A stretch of DNA of 64,000 nt, taken from assembly GCA_050485405.1 (NCBI GenBank), contig JBJHBI010000012.1, positions 14,508 to 78,507 on the forward strand, in the 5' to 3' direction. This stretch comes from Saliniramus sp050485405. Its GTDB lineage: Bacteria; Pseudomonadota; Alphaproteobacteria; Rhizobiales; Beijerinckiaceae. Shown here one piece after another: positions 8,335-16,339 of this stretch (the first letter of the stretch is position 1; every line of letters starts with the position of its first letter). Made by a program: the position numbers and the translations under genes. The notes under the pieces are model-generated. The model made no database searches. It was not told the origin of the DNA and saw only the letters and a list, made by a program, of their open reading frames with translations.

Positions 8335-8543
8335 CGGGCCTCTTCGGGCAGCATGATCGGGATCCCGTCGCGGATCGGATAGGCGAGCCGCGCCTGTTTC
8401 GAGATCAGCTCCTGCTTCTGCGCATCATATTCCAGCGTTGCCTTGGTGAGCGGGCAGACGAGGATTTCGAGGAGCTTGGGATCGATCCCCGGCGCCGGGG
8501 TCGGGGCCGCTTCCGGCGCGGTGTTTTCCTGCGGTGTCGACAT
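8319..8543 (-). CDS. Trm112/UPF0434-family small protein
   Basis: 74 residues. The core LLEILVCPLTKATLEYD and YPIRDGIPIMLPEEARQL matches the Trm112-like family, which in bacteria usually appears as a small stand-alone protein of unknown role. The usual paired cysteines are reduced to one (LVCP). A proline/alanine-rich leader of about 20 residues precedes the core. GAAGGAA sits 9 nt before the ATG at 8543, supporting this start over the GTG at 8561. It follows the Lon-domain gene on the same strand (34 bp gap) and overlaps the converging lyase gene by 16 bp. Confidence 0.85.
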   Translation of the reverse strand: MSTPQENTAPEAAPTPAPGIDPKLLEILVCPLTKATLEYDAQKQELISKQARLAYPIRDGIPIMLPEEARQLPD

Positions 8544-8577
8544 GTCGCTCGGTTCCTTCACACCCGGTTGGGGCGCT

Positions 8578-9276
8578 TCATTGCATGGTCGGCGAGGAAT
8601 CCTCGTCGTCGTTGCTGCCGCGCAGCACCTCGATCTCGGTGAGTGCGATCAGCGCTTCGGCGCGATTCTTGAGATCGGGCGCTTCCAGCAGCGCCTGCTT
8701 TTCGGCGGAGCCGAACGGGGTCATCATGCACAGGGCATTGACCAGCGCCTCGTTGGGCGCCTGCTCGACGCCGCGCCAATCGACCTCGATCTCCATCACC
8801 TTGACGAATTGCCGCAAGGCCGCGATCAGGCGCTTGCGGTCGACCTCCTCCTCGCCGGCGCGGGCGACGAAGTCGGTGGCGAAGGGTGAGAAATCCGCGC
8901 GCACCTGACGATAGGGCGTCATCACGGTGAGTTCCTCGGCGACGCGGAACCGCGCAATGCCTGTCAGCGTCAGGAGGTAGCGCCCGTCGCCCGTTTCGGC
9001 GATCTGGGTGATGCGCCCGGCACAGCCGACCCGGTAGAGCCGCCCGGGCGAAGCGTTTCCGCCCTCGCCGGAGCCGGGGATGCCGTCACCTTCCGGCTGC
9101 ACCATGCCGATCAGCCGCTCGCCGCGTAGCGCATCGTCGATCATCGCCATGTAGCGCGGCTCGAAGATGTTGAGCGGCATCTGGCCGCGCGGCAGCAACA
9201 GCGCGCCCGGCAAGGGGAAAACCGGGATCACGTCCGGGCAATCCTGCGGCCCGCGATAGACGACGTTCGTGGGCAT
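8578..9276 (-). CDS. Lon N-terminal (substrate-binding) domain protein
   Basis: 232 residues consisting of the LON substrate-binding domain only: VIPVFPLPGALLLPRGQMPLNIFEPRYMAMIDDAL near the start and CAGRITQIAETGDGRYLLTLTGIARFRV in the middle. There is no AAA+ or protease domain, so it is not the Lon protease itself. The function of these stand-alone proteins is poorly known. It follows the cnoX-like gene with a 12-bp gap and precedes the Trm112-like gene; this order is common in Rhizobiales and suggests one transcript. Confidence 0.92.
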   Translation of the reverse strand: MPTNVVYRGPQDCPDVIPVFPLPGALLLPRGQMPLNIFEPRYMAMIDDALRGERLIGMVQPEGDGIPGSGEGGNASPGRLYRVGCAGRITQIAETGDGRYLLTLTGIARFRVAEELTVMTPYRQVRADFSPFATDFVARAGEEEVDRKRLIAALRQFVKVMEIEVDWRGVEQAPNEALVNALCMMTPFGSAEKQALLEAPDLKNRAEALIALTEIEVLRGSNDDEDSSPTMQ

Positions 9277-9288
9277 GGCGCCCTCCGC

Positions 9289-10221
9289 TTATCTGAAGAG
9301 CACCGCCGAAAGCTTGCGGCGCCCGGCGATGCTCGCGGGATCCTTCGGCCCCCATGCCTCGAAGAATTCCAGGAGCTGCTTGCGCGCGCCGTCCTCGTTC
9401 CATTCACGGTCACGCTTCACGATTTCGACGAGATGTTCCGCCGCCTCGAGGCGGCGATCCGCACCGGCGAGCGCGATGGCGAGATCGAAGCGCACCTGAT
9501 GATCGTCGGGATCTGCGGCGAGCTTCGCTTCGAGCTCGCCCGTATCGCCGAGCTGCTCGGCCTGCTCGGCGAGTTCGAGCGCCTTGCGCACGGCGGTGAT
9601 GGCGGGATCGTCGCTTTTGTCTTCCGGCACCATGTCGAGGAAGCGCCGCGTGCCCTCGAGGTCCTTCAGATCGAGATGCAGCCGGGCCATGCCCGCGATC
9701 GCCGGGGCGTTGTCCGGCTCCTGCTGCAGGACGCCCGCATAGAGCTGTGCCGCGCCCTGGACATCGCCCGATTCGGCGAGCGCCTTCGCTTCTTCGAGCC
9801 CCTGCTCGACCGGCGAGGGGCCGGGGGCGCCACCCAGCTTGGCGATGAAGGCATCGACCTGGCTCTCGGGCAGCGCGCCCATGAAGCCGTCGACCGGCTG
9901 CCCGTTCTTGAAGGCGATCACGGCGGGGATCGACTGGATGCCGAGCTGGCCGGCAATGGCGGGGTGATCGTCGATATTCATCTTGACGAGCTTCACCTTG
10001 CCCGCAGCCTTGGTCACCGCCTTCTCGATGATCGGCGTGAGCTGCTTGCAGGGGCCGCACCAGGGTGCCCAGAAATCGACGAGGACCGGCTGGCTCATCG
10101 ATTCGGCGATCACGTCCTCGCGAAAGGTCGCGGTGGTCGTATCCTTGATCAGGGCGCCACCCCCCTGCCCCGCTGCGCCGGGTGCGGGAGTCGCCTGTCC
10201 CGTCATCGAATTGCCGAACAT
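9289..10221 (-). CDS. cnoX: Thioredoxin-TPR co-chaperone (CnoX/YbbN-like)
   Basis: 310 residues: a thioredoxin domain (residues about 25-130) followed by a tetratricopeptide-rich region (from about 140). The active site is WAPWCGPC, so both cysteines are present, unlike the SxxC form of E. coli CnoX. Family members act as redox-regulated holdases that pass clients to chaperones. The TPR part includes YAGVLQQEPDNAPAIAGMARL and LAADPDDHQVRFDLAIAL. A second ATG at 10206 could serve as start. It heads the group cnoX, Lon-domain protein, Trm112-like protein. Confidence 0.88.
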   Translation of the reverse strand: MFGNSMTGQATPAPGAAGQGGGALIKDTTTATFREDVIAESMSQPVLVDFWAPWCGPCKQLTPIIEKAVTKAAGKVKLVKMNIDDHPAIAGQLGIQSIPAVIAFKNGQPVDGFMGALPESQVDAFIAKLGGAPGPSPVEQGLEEAKALAESGDVQGAAQLYAGVLQQEPDNAPAIAGMARLHLDLKDLEGTRRFLDMVPEDKSDDPAITAVRKALELAEQAEQLGDTGELEAKLAADPDDHQVRFDLAIALAGADRRLEAAEHLVEIVKRDREWNEDGARKQLLEFFEAWGPKDPASIAGRRKLSAVLFR

Positions 10222-10261
10222 GCTCGTCTCACTCTTCGGTTCGTTCGTCGGTCGGTTGTTC

Positions 10262-10810
10262 TCAAGATGGGATCGCCGCGTCGTTTTGACCAGCCCCGGA
10301 ATCTGCGGATTCGCCGGCGGGTGCGGGCAGATCCAGAATACGGGTCTCGTGGCCGTGTTCGGCGAGGAAGGCGATCAGATCGGTCACCTTCATCGAGGTG
10401 GTCATGGTGTTGATCAGCGGATGCGCGTTGATGATCTCCTGATCGGCCAGACGCCGGTCGAGCACGAAGGAGATCTTTTCCGGTGCCGCGTTCACCAGCG
10501 CGAGCGGCGTCACGGAGCCCGGCTCCACGCCGAGCAGTTCCCCGAGCAGCTCCGCCGAGCCGAAGGAGAGCCGCCCCGAGCCGCCGATCACGGGATGCAG
10601 CCGCTTCAGATCGACCGCGCTCTCCGATTCCGCCGTCACGAGGAAGATGCGGCTCTTTTTGTCCTTCAGGAAGAGGTTCTTGGTGTGGCCGCCGGGAATG
10701 CGCGCCTTCACATGCTGCGATTCGGCCACGGTGAACACGGCTTCGTGCTCGGTCGTGGTGGTTTCGTAGCCGCGTTGGTCGAGAGCGGCGAGAAGCTGCT
10801 GGGGTGTCAT
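10262..10810 (-). CDS. Ala-tRNA(Pro) deacylase (ProXp-ala/YbaK-type editing protein)
   Basis: 182 residues matching the free-standing prolyl-tRNA editing domain family: HEAVFTVAES, GGHTKNLFLKDKKSRIFLVTA (with the conserved lysine), and GSVTPLALVNA near residue 105. It removes alanine mischarged onto tRNA-Pro. Two adjacent ATGs (10813 and 10810) are possible; GAGG lies 5 nt before the second, and the longer frame upstream encodes an arginine-rich stretch unlike the family. It lies just upstream of cnoX on the same strand, with a 40-bp gap. Confidence 0.9.
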   Translation of the reverse strand: MTPQQLLAALDQRGYETTTTEHEAVFTVAESQHVKARIPGGHTKNLFLKDKKSRIFLVTAESESAVDLKRLHPVIGGSGRLSFGSAELLGELLGVEPGSVTPLALVNAAPEKISFVLDRRLADQEIINAHPLINTMTTSMKVTDLIAFLAEHGHETRILDLPAPAGESADSGAGQNDAAIPS

Positions 10811-10813
10811 CAT

Positions 10814-11128
10814 GGCCTCGCTTGTAACCATGCATGCGCCCGGGCTCAAGGCGGGGAATGCACGGGGAATGCGATTGTACCGGCTTGACGTTGCGTCATG
10901 GCGATGCCTACGGCTCCGCTCTCGCGGCCCGGCGGAGGAAGCCGCGCAGCAGCGGCGCAACGTCTACACCCGGAATCGCTTTCGGAATTCGAGGTGGAGC
11001 TCCACGCGGGATTTCTCTCGAAATTCCTCTCAAAATTCCTCTTGCAAAGCCCGCGCGTCTGGTTCATATGAGCGCCATCGACGCGGTGGCGACACCGCCG
11101 GCGCCCCGGAAGGGTCGCCACGGAGCGT
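10814..11128. other. Intergenic region before tRNA-Gly
   Basis: No gene is supported in this 315-bp stretch. It contains a perfect 12-bp palindrome GTGGAGCTCCAC at 10994-11005 and a run with two AATTCCTCT units (about 11021-11043). A weak promoter for the tRNA is noted separately. An open frame on the minus strand through this region and the tRNA is an artefact of the tRNA sequence. Confidence 0.6.
11042..11070 (+). promoter_or_regulatory. Weak candidate promoter for tRNA-Gly
   Basis: TTGCAA at 11042-11047 and CATATG at 11065-11070 are separated by 17 bp, about 60 bp before the tRNA. The -10 match is only three of six, so this is tentative. Confidence 0.3.
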
Positions 11129-11203
11129 GCGGGTGTAGCTCAGGGGTAGAGCACAACCTTGCCAAGGTTGGGGTCGTGGGTTCGAATCCCATCGCCCGCT
11201 CCA
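11129..11203 (+). tRNA. tRNA-Gly (GCC)
   Basis: A full cloverleaf can be folded over 75 nt. The acceptor stem GCGGGTG pairs with CGCCCGC (one T-G wobble). The D arm contains AGCTCAGGGGTAGAGC. The anticodon stem CAACC/GGTTG encloses loop TTGCCAA with anticodon GCC at 11161-11163. The T arm holds GGTTCGAATCC. The 3' CCA is encoded. It reads glycine codons GGC/GGT. Confidence 0.98.
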
Positions 11204-11277
11204 ATTTTCCTTTTCCCGATCAGAATACCGCACAGCGCAGATCCTTCGATCTGCGCGCAGACGCTTGCGTTATCCGC

Positions 11278-12030
11278 TCAGATCGCAGTGGTGATCGCAT
11301 ATCCCGGTCGGTGGGACTGGGTGACGAGGGTGACGGGTTCGTCGCCGATCCAGGTGATGCGCTCCATGGTGAAGATCGCCGCACCCGGCTCGCAGCGCAG
11401 CGAAGCGGCGCAATCCGCATCGGCGGAGGCGGCGGAAAGCGTGAGTTCACCGCGCGTGTAAGGCACGTTCTGGACGAGCCAGGCATTGGCGCTGTAGTGC
11501 GCGAGATCGACATCCATGATCTCCGGCACGGCCTTCGGATTGATCCAGCGATCCTCGTAAGCATGCGGCAGCCCGTCCGCGAGATGCAGCGCACGTGCAT
11601 GCAACAGCTTCACCCCCGGCGACAATCCCATCCGGCTGCGCACGTTGAGTGGTGCGCTCGCGAGCGCGCGGCTGATCAGCGCGTAATCGTAGCGCGCGCC
11701 CCGCGCCTCGACCTCCTGGCGGATGACGGGAATGTGCAGGGTCGCGCGACGCAGCGGATTGAGCGCCACGCGGGTGCCGGCCTTGCGGCGCCGGTCGATC
11801 AGCCCCGTGGCGGCGACTTCGCGCAAGGCGCGGTTCACCGTGGAACGGGCGCAGCCGTATTCGGCGGCGAGTTCCGCCTCGTGCGGGATCAGTTCGCCGG
11901 GCGGCCAGGCGCGCGAGCGGATGCGGGCGAGGACGTCGTCGCGGATCGTTTGCCATGTCGTCGTCGAGCGGCGCGGGGTATCGCCCGCCCCAACGCCCGG
12001 AGGGTTCTTGGTCGTATCGTCAGATCGCAT
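11278..12030 (-). CDS. hutC: Histidine utilization repressor HutC (GntR family)
   Basis: 250 residues: a GntR winged helix near the N-terminus (LIPHEAELAAEYGCARSTVNRALREV, residues about 48-72) and a UTRA ligand-binding domain in the rest. HutC represses hut genes and is released by urocanate. The gene overlaps the 3' end of hutF by 11 bp on the same strand, so it is translated with hutF from the divergent hutF/hutI promoter region, giving feedback control of the locus. Confidence 0.94.
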   Translation of the reverse strand: MRSDDTTKNPPGVGAGDTPRRSTTTWQTIRDDVLARIRSRAWPPGELIPHEAELAAEYGCARSTVNRALREVAATGLIDRRRKAGTRVALNPLRRATLHIPVIRQEVEARGARYDYALISRALASAPLNVRSRMGLSPGVKLLHARALHLADGLPHAYEDRWINPKAVPEIMDVDLAHYSANAWLVQNVPYTRGELTLSAASADADCAASLRCEPGAAIFTMERITWIGDEPVTLVTQSHRPGYAITTAI

Positions 12031-13384
12031 CGCTCAGCCGTAGCAGGGTTTCGCGGTAACGTCGCGTGATCGCATCACGGGCCACGTGCCGCCCCGCTTG
12101 TACCAGATGCCGCCCGGCGGACCAGACCTCGCGCACCATGCGGTCGTCGCCGGCGAATATCCAGGCATCGAGGATCGTATCCCCGTTCTTGCCCGCGAGA
12201 TCGACCGCATCGCCGTCGAGCGCCATCAGATCGGCGAGCGCGCCCGGCGCGATCACGCCTGAATCGCGCGCCGCCGCCTGTGCCCCGCCGCGCGCCGCAC
12301 CTTCGAACAGAACCCGCCCCGTCGAGGCGTCGGGCCGGGCGAGCGCGGCGCGGGAGCGGTCGCGCAGGCGCTGCGAATATTCCAGCGTGCGCAATTCCTC
12401 GCTGAGGCTGATGCGGATATTGCTGTCGGAGCCGACCCCGAAGGCGCCGACGGAATTCATCCAGCGCACGCCGTCGAATATTCCGTCGCCCAGCGAGGAT
12501 TCCGTGATCGGGCACAAACCCGCCACGGCGCCCGTCGCGGCGAGCGCCTGCGTCTCGTCCGGCTCCATCTGCGTGCAGTGGATGAGGCACCAGCGTCGAT
12601 CGACCGGCATCGTCGCGAGCAAATGCCGCACGGGCCGCGCGCCGTGATGGGCGAGCACTTCCTCGACCTCGCCGACCTGCTCGGCCAGATGCATATGGAC
12701 CGGCCCGTCATGAAGACCGGGAACCGCTTCGAGCGCCTCCGGCGTCACCGCGCGCAGGCTGTGCGGCGCGAGGCCGAGGGCCGTATCGGCGGGGAGCGGC
12801 GACAGGGCCGCGCGCGCGCCCTCGACGAGGCGGGCGAAACGGTCGAGATCGTTGCCGAAGCGGATCTGCCCCGGCCCGAGCGGGCGCCCGTCGCAGCCAC
12901 CCTGCTGGTAGAGCACGGGCAGAAGCGTCAGGCCGATGCCGCTGGTTTGCGCCGCGGCGGCGATGCGCCCCGACATTTCCGCGAGATCATCGTAAGGCAC
13001 CCCGCCCGGCTGGTGGTGCAGATAGTGGAACTCGACATTGCAGGCATAGCCGGCCTCCAGCATCTCCATTTGCACGAAGGCGGCGATCGCCTCGACATCA
13101 TCGGGCGTGAGCCTGTCGAGGAAGCGGAACATCAACTGCCGCCAGGTCCAGAACGTATCGCGCGGATCGGGGCCGCGTTTCTCCGTGAGACCCGCCATGG
13201 CGCGCTGGAAGGCGTGCGAATGCAGGTTGGCGGGCGCGGGCAGGAGGATCGCATGGCGCGCGGCGCCAGCGGGCGCGGCACCGGCCTCGACACGCGCGAT
13301 GCGGCCATCGGCGCCGATCTCGATCACGACGTCGCGCGCCCAGCCCTGTTCCAGAAGCGCCTGTTCGGCAAACAGCACGGCCAT
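12020..13384 (-). CDS. hutF: Formimidoylglutamate deiminase HutF
   Basis: 454 residues of the amidohydrolase superfamily. It converts N-formimino-glutamate to N-formylglutamate and ammonia. Metal-site elements are visible: NLHSHAFQRAMAG near residue 55, VHMHLAEQ near residue 235, HCTQM, and the Asp of GVGSDSNIRIS. AGGGGAGG before the ATG at 13384 fixes the start; the frame stays open far upstream only because it runs antisense to hutI. Presence of HutF implies the five-step route ending with an N-formylglutamate deformylase (HutG), which is not in this window. Divergent from hutI across 105 bp. Confidence 0.96.
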   Translation of the reverse strand: MAVLFAEQALLEQGWARDVVIEIGADGRIARVEAGAAPAGAARHAILLPAPANLHSHAFQRAMAGLTEKRGPDPRDTFWTWRQLMFRFLDRLTPDDVEAIAAFVQMEMLEAGYACNVEFHYLHHQPGGVPYDDLAEMSGRIAAAAQTSGIGLTLLPVLYQQGGCDGRPLGPGQIRFGNDLDRFARLVEGARAALSPLPADTALGLAPHSLRAVTPEALEAVPGLHDGPVHMHLAEQVGEVEEVLAHHGARPVRHLLATMPVDRRWCLIHCTQMEPDETQALAATGAVAGLCPITESSLGDGIFDGVRWMNSVGAFGVGSDSNIRISLSEELRTLEYSQRLRDRSRAALARPDASTGRVLFEGAARGGAQAAARDSGVIAPGALADLMALDGDAVDLAGKNGDTILDAWIFAGDDRMVREVWSAGRHLVQAGRHVARDAITRRYRETLLRLSDAI

Positions 13385-13489
13385 GCCGCCTCCCCTTTCG
13401 AAAACGATTGACACGGTTATTATGTACAGTCTTATTATCGAAACATACAGACATAAAAACGAAAAGAACAGCCAGCAGGGGATTCCGGT
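13385..13489. promoter_or_regulatory. Divergent hutF/hutI promoter region with HutC-operator candidate
   Basis: This 105-bp gap is much more AT-rich than the flanking genes. For hutI, TTGACA (13408-13413) and TATTAT (13433-13438) form a promoter-like pair with a 19-bp spacer. Between them lies TGTACA (13423-13428), a palindrome resembling the TGTA/TACA halves bound by HutC in other bacteria. AT-rich -10-like sequences also occur on the opposite strand for hutF. Confidence 0.5.
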
Positions 13490-14692
13490 GTGACGCAGCA
13501 ATGCCTCGCCAACGCGAAACTCGCCACGCTCGACGGTGAGGGTTACGGCCTCGTCGAGAGCGCCGCCATCGTCATCGAAGACGAGCGGATCACCTGGGCC
13601 GGCCCAGAAGCGGCGCTGCCATCCGCCCATGCCGACATTCCCCGCCGGGATATGGGCGGGCGGCTCGTCACGCCCGCGCCGATCGATTGCCACACCCATC
13701 TCGTCTTCGGCGGCGACCGGGCCCGCGAATTCGCGCTGCGGCTCGAAGGGGCGAGCTACGAGGAGATCGCCCGCGCCGGTGGCGGCATCCTCTCCACGGT
13801 CAAGGCCACGCGCGAGGCCGACGAAGAAACGCTTCTGGCGCGCGCCCTGCCCCGGCTCGACACGCTGATCGCGGAGGGAGTCACCACGCTCGAGGTGAAA
13901 TCCGGCTACGGGCTCGATCAGGAGACGGAGCTGCGCATGCTGCGCGTCGCCCGCCGCCTCGCGGATGAGCGCCCGGTGCGCATCCGCACCACGCATCTGT
14001 GCGCCCATGCCTGCCCGCCGGAATATGCCGGTCGCAAGGACGCTTTCATCGACGAGATCTGCATTCCCTCCCTGCACGCCGCACACGCGGAGGGGCTCGT
14101 CGACGCGGTGGACGGGTTCTGCGAGGGCATCGCCTTCGACACGGCGCAGATCGCGCGGGTCTTCGATGCGGCGCGTGAACTCGGCCTTCCGGTGAAGCTG
14201 CATGCGGAGCAGCTCAGCCACCAGGGCGGCACGGCGCTCGCCGCGAGCTACGGCGCGCTCTCGGCAGATCACGTGGAATACGCGACCGAGGCCGATGCGC
14301 GCGCCATGGCCGCATCCGGCACGGTCGCGGTGCTCCTGCCCGGTGCGTTCTACACCCTGCACGAGAAACAGGCCCCGCCCGTCGCCGACTTCCGCGCGCA
14401 TGGCGTGCCGATGGCGCTCTCCACCGATTGCAATCCGGGCTCCTCGCCGCTCACCTCGATCCTGCTCGCCATGAATATGGGCTGCACCCTGTTTCGCCTG
14501 ACGCCGGCGGAGGCCCTGCACGGTGTGACCGTCAATGCCGCACGCGCCCTCGGGCTCGACGATTGCGGGCGTATCGCTCCGGGTCTGCGCGCGGATCTCG
14601 CGGTCTGGGACGTGGACGATCCCGCCGAACTCGCCTGGCGGATCGGCTTCAACCCGCTCCATGAGCGGATCTTCGGAGGTGTTTCATGCTGA
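13490..14692 (+). CDS. hutI: Imidazolonepropionase HutI
   Basis: 400 residues. It hydrolyses 4-imidazolone-5-propionate to N-formiminoglutamate, the third step of histidine breakdown. Amidohydrolase metal motifs are visible: DCHTHLVFGGDR (residues about 65-75), KLHAEQLSHQGG (near 240) and STDCNPGSSP (near 310), together with the family signature TTHLCAHACPPEY. GTG start at 13490 preceded by AGGGGA. Its end overlaps hutH by 7 bp, so both are in one operon. Confidence 0.96.
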   Translation: MTQQCLANAKLATLDGEGYGLVESAAIVIEDERITWAGPEAALPSAHADIPRRDMGGRLVTPAPIDCHTHLVFGGDRAREFALRLEGASYEEIARAGGGILSTVKATREADEETLLARALPRLDTLIAEGVTTLEVKSGYGLDQETELRMLRVARRLADERPVRIRTTHLCAHACPPEYAGRKDAFIDEICIPSLHAAHAEGLVDAVDGFCEGIAFDTAQIARVFDAARELGLPVKLHAEQLSHQGGTALAASYGALSADHVEYATEADARAMAASGTVAVLLPGAFYTLHEKQAPPVADFRAHGVPMALSTDCNPGSSPLTSILLAMNMGCTLFRLTPAEALHGVTVNAARALGLDDCGRIAPGLRADLAVWDVDDPAELAWRIGFNPLHERIFGGVSC

Positions 14693-16203
14693 CGCTCACT
14701 CCCGGCGAAACCGGGCTCGCGACGCTGGAGCGTCTGTGGCGCGAGAGCCTACCGGCGCGGCTCACCGATGCTGCGCGCCCCGGAATCGAGGCGGCGGCGC
14801 AGAAGGTGCGCGAGGCAGCGGAAGGCGGCGAGCCGGTCTACGGGGTGAATACGGGTTTCGGCAAGCTCGCCTCGGTGAAGATCGCGCCGGGCGATACCGC
14901 CACGCTGCAGCGCAATCTCATTCTCTCTCATTGCTGCGGCGTCGGCGAACCGCTCGATGTGCCGACGACGCGCCTGATGATGGCCCTGAAGCTGCTCAGC
15001 CTCGGGCGCGGCGCCTCGGGCGTGCGCTGGGAGGTGATCGCGGCGATCGAGGGCATGCTCGCGCGCGGCGTCACGCCGGTCGTGCCCGTCCAGGGCTCCG
15101 TCGGGGCCTCGGGCGATCTCGCGCCGCTCGCCCATATGACGGCGGTGATGATCGGAGAGGGTGAGGCCTTCTTCGAGGGCGCGCGCACGAGCGGTGCCGC
15201 CGCGCTCGCGCAGGCGGGGCTCACACCCGTGACGCTCGGCCCGAAGGAAGGGCTCGCGCTGATCAACGGCACGCAATTCTCCACTTCCGTCGCGCTGGTC
15301 AACCTCTTCGAGGGCTGGCGCCTCGCGCAGGCGAGCCTCGTGACATCGTGCCTTTCCACCGATGCGATCATGGGCTCGACCGCGCCCTTGCAGGAAGAAA
15401 TCCACGCCCTGCGCGGCCAGCCCGGCCAGATCGCGGTGGCGCGCGCCATGCGCGATCTGATGGCGGGCTCGGCCATTCGCGAGAGCCATCGCGACGGCGA
15501 TACCCGCGTGCAGGATCCTTATTGCATCCGCTGCCAGCCGCAGGTGCTCGGTGCGGCGGTGGATCTCCTGCGCTTTGCCGCGGCGACGCTGGAGCGCGAG
15601 GCGAATGCCGTCACCGACAATCCGCTGGTGACGGCGCAGGGCATTATCTCGGGCGGGAACTTCCATGCCGAGCCGGTCGCCTTCGCCGCCGACATCATCG
15701 CGCTCGCGCTCGCCGAGATCGGCGCCATCGCGCAGCGGCGCATCGCCCTGATCGTCGATCCCACGCTCAGCTTCGACCTGCCGCCCTTCCTGACGCCGGA
15801 GCCGGGGCTCAATTCCGGGCTGATGATCGCGGAAGTGACGACGGCGGCGCTGATGAGCGAGAACAAGCATCTGGCCAATCCCTGCTCGACCGATTCGACG
15901 CCGACTTCCGCCAATCAGGAAGATCATGTCTCGATGGCGGCACATGGTGCCCGCCGACTGGGCAGAATGGTCGATAATCTCGCCGTCATTCTCGGCATCG
16001 AGAGCCTGTGCGCCGCGCAGGGCATCGCCTTTCGCGCGCCGCTCGAGACCGCGCCACCCCTGCGCGCGGCGCTGGACGCCCTGCGCGCGGTCAGCCCGCC
16101 GCTCGCCGCCGACCGTTATCTCGCCCCCGATATCGAGGCGGCGACGACCCTCATACGTGACGGCGCCCTGGTGCGCGCCGCCGGGCTGGACTTCCCGCTG
16201 TGA
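14686..16203 (+). CDS. hutH: Histidine ammonia-lyase HutH
   Basis: 505 residues, the normal length. It removes ammonia from histidine to give urocanate. The Ala-Ser-Gly triad that forms the MIO electrophile is present in GSVGASGDLAPLAHM (about residues 140-152). The N-terminal YGVNTGFG and the FHAEPVAFAAD segment are typical active-site regions. Overlaps hutI by 7 bp. hutU follows after 136 bp. Confidence 0.97.
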   Translation: MLTLTPGETGLATLERLWRESLPARLTDAARPGIEAAAQKVREAAEGGEPVYGVNTGFGKLASVKIAPGDTATLQRNLILSHCCGVGEPLDVPTTRLMMALKLLSLGRGASGVRWEVIAAIEGMLARGVTPVVPVQGSVGASGDLAPLAHMTAVMIGEGEAFFEGARTSGAAALAQAGLTPVTLGPKEGLALINGTQFSTSVALVNLFEGWRLAQASLVTSCLSTDAIMGSTAPLQEEIHALRGQPGQIAVARAMRDLMAGSAIRESHRDGDTRVQDPYCIRCQPQVLGAAVDLLRFAAATLEREANAVTDNPLVTAQGIISGGNFHAEPVAFAADIIALALAEIGAIAQRRIALIVDPTLSFDLPPFLTPEPGLNSGLMIAEVTTAALMSENKHLANPCSTDSTPTSANQEDHVSMAAHGARRLGRMVDNLAVILGIESLCAAQGIAFRAPLETAPPLRAALDALRAVSPPLAADRYLAPDIEAATTLIRDGALVRAAGLDFPL

Positions 16204-16244
16204 TGCCGCCGCGCCCTGTCCAAACCGCGCCTTTGCCGCCCCGA

Positions 16245-16260
16245 TGGCACGATCCGTGCT
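16245..16260 (+). promoter_or_regulatory. Sigma-54-like -24/-12 motif before hutU
   Basis: TGGCACGATCCGTGCT fits the consensus TGGCACG-N4-TTGCW with one mismatch in the -12 element (GTGC for TTGC). It lies 80 bp before the hutU ATG in the 136-bp hutH-hutU gap. Nitrogen-limitation control of hut genes through sigma-54 is known in other Proteobacteria. Not tested here. Confidence 0.4.
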
Positions 16261-16339
16261 TCGCCTCCCGCATCGCCGGCGCGCGAAGGTCCACATCACT
16301 CACGCCTTCTCCCCACCACGACATTGCGAGTGAACGAGC

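Noticed and set aside
11030..11233. Open frame on the minus strand across the tRNA, with residues such as GRWDSNPRPQPWQG
   Set aside because: This peptide is the well-known false translation antisense to tRNA genes; the cloverleaf at 11129-11203 explains it.
13385..14662. Upstream extension of the hutF reading frame to 880 residues
   Set aside because: The extra part is antisense to hutI; HutF starts at 13384 behind a strong ribosome-binding site.
14749..16299. 516-residue open frame on the minus strand
   Set aside because: Antisense to hutH, Arg/His/Gly-rich composition typical of shadow frames in GC-rich DNA.
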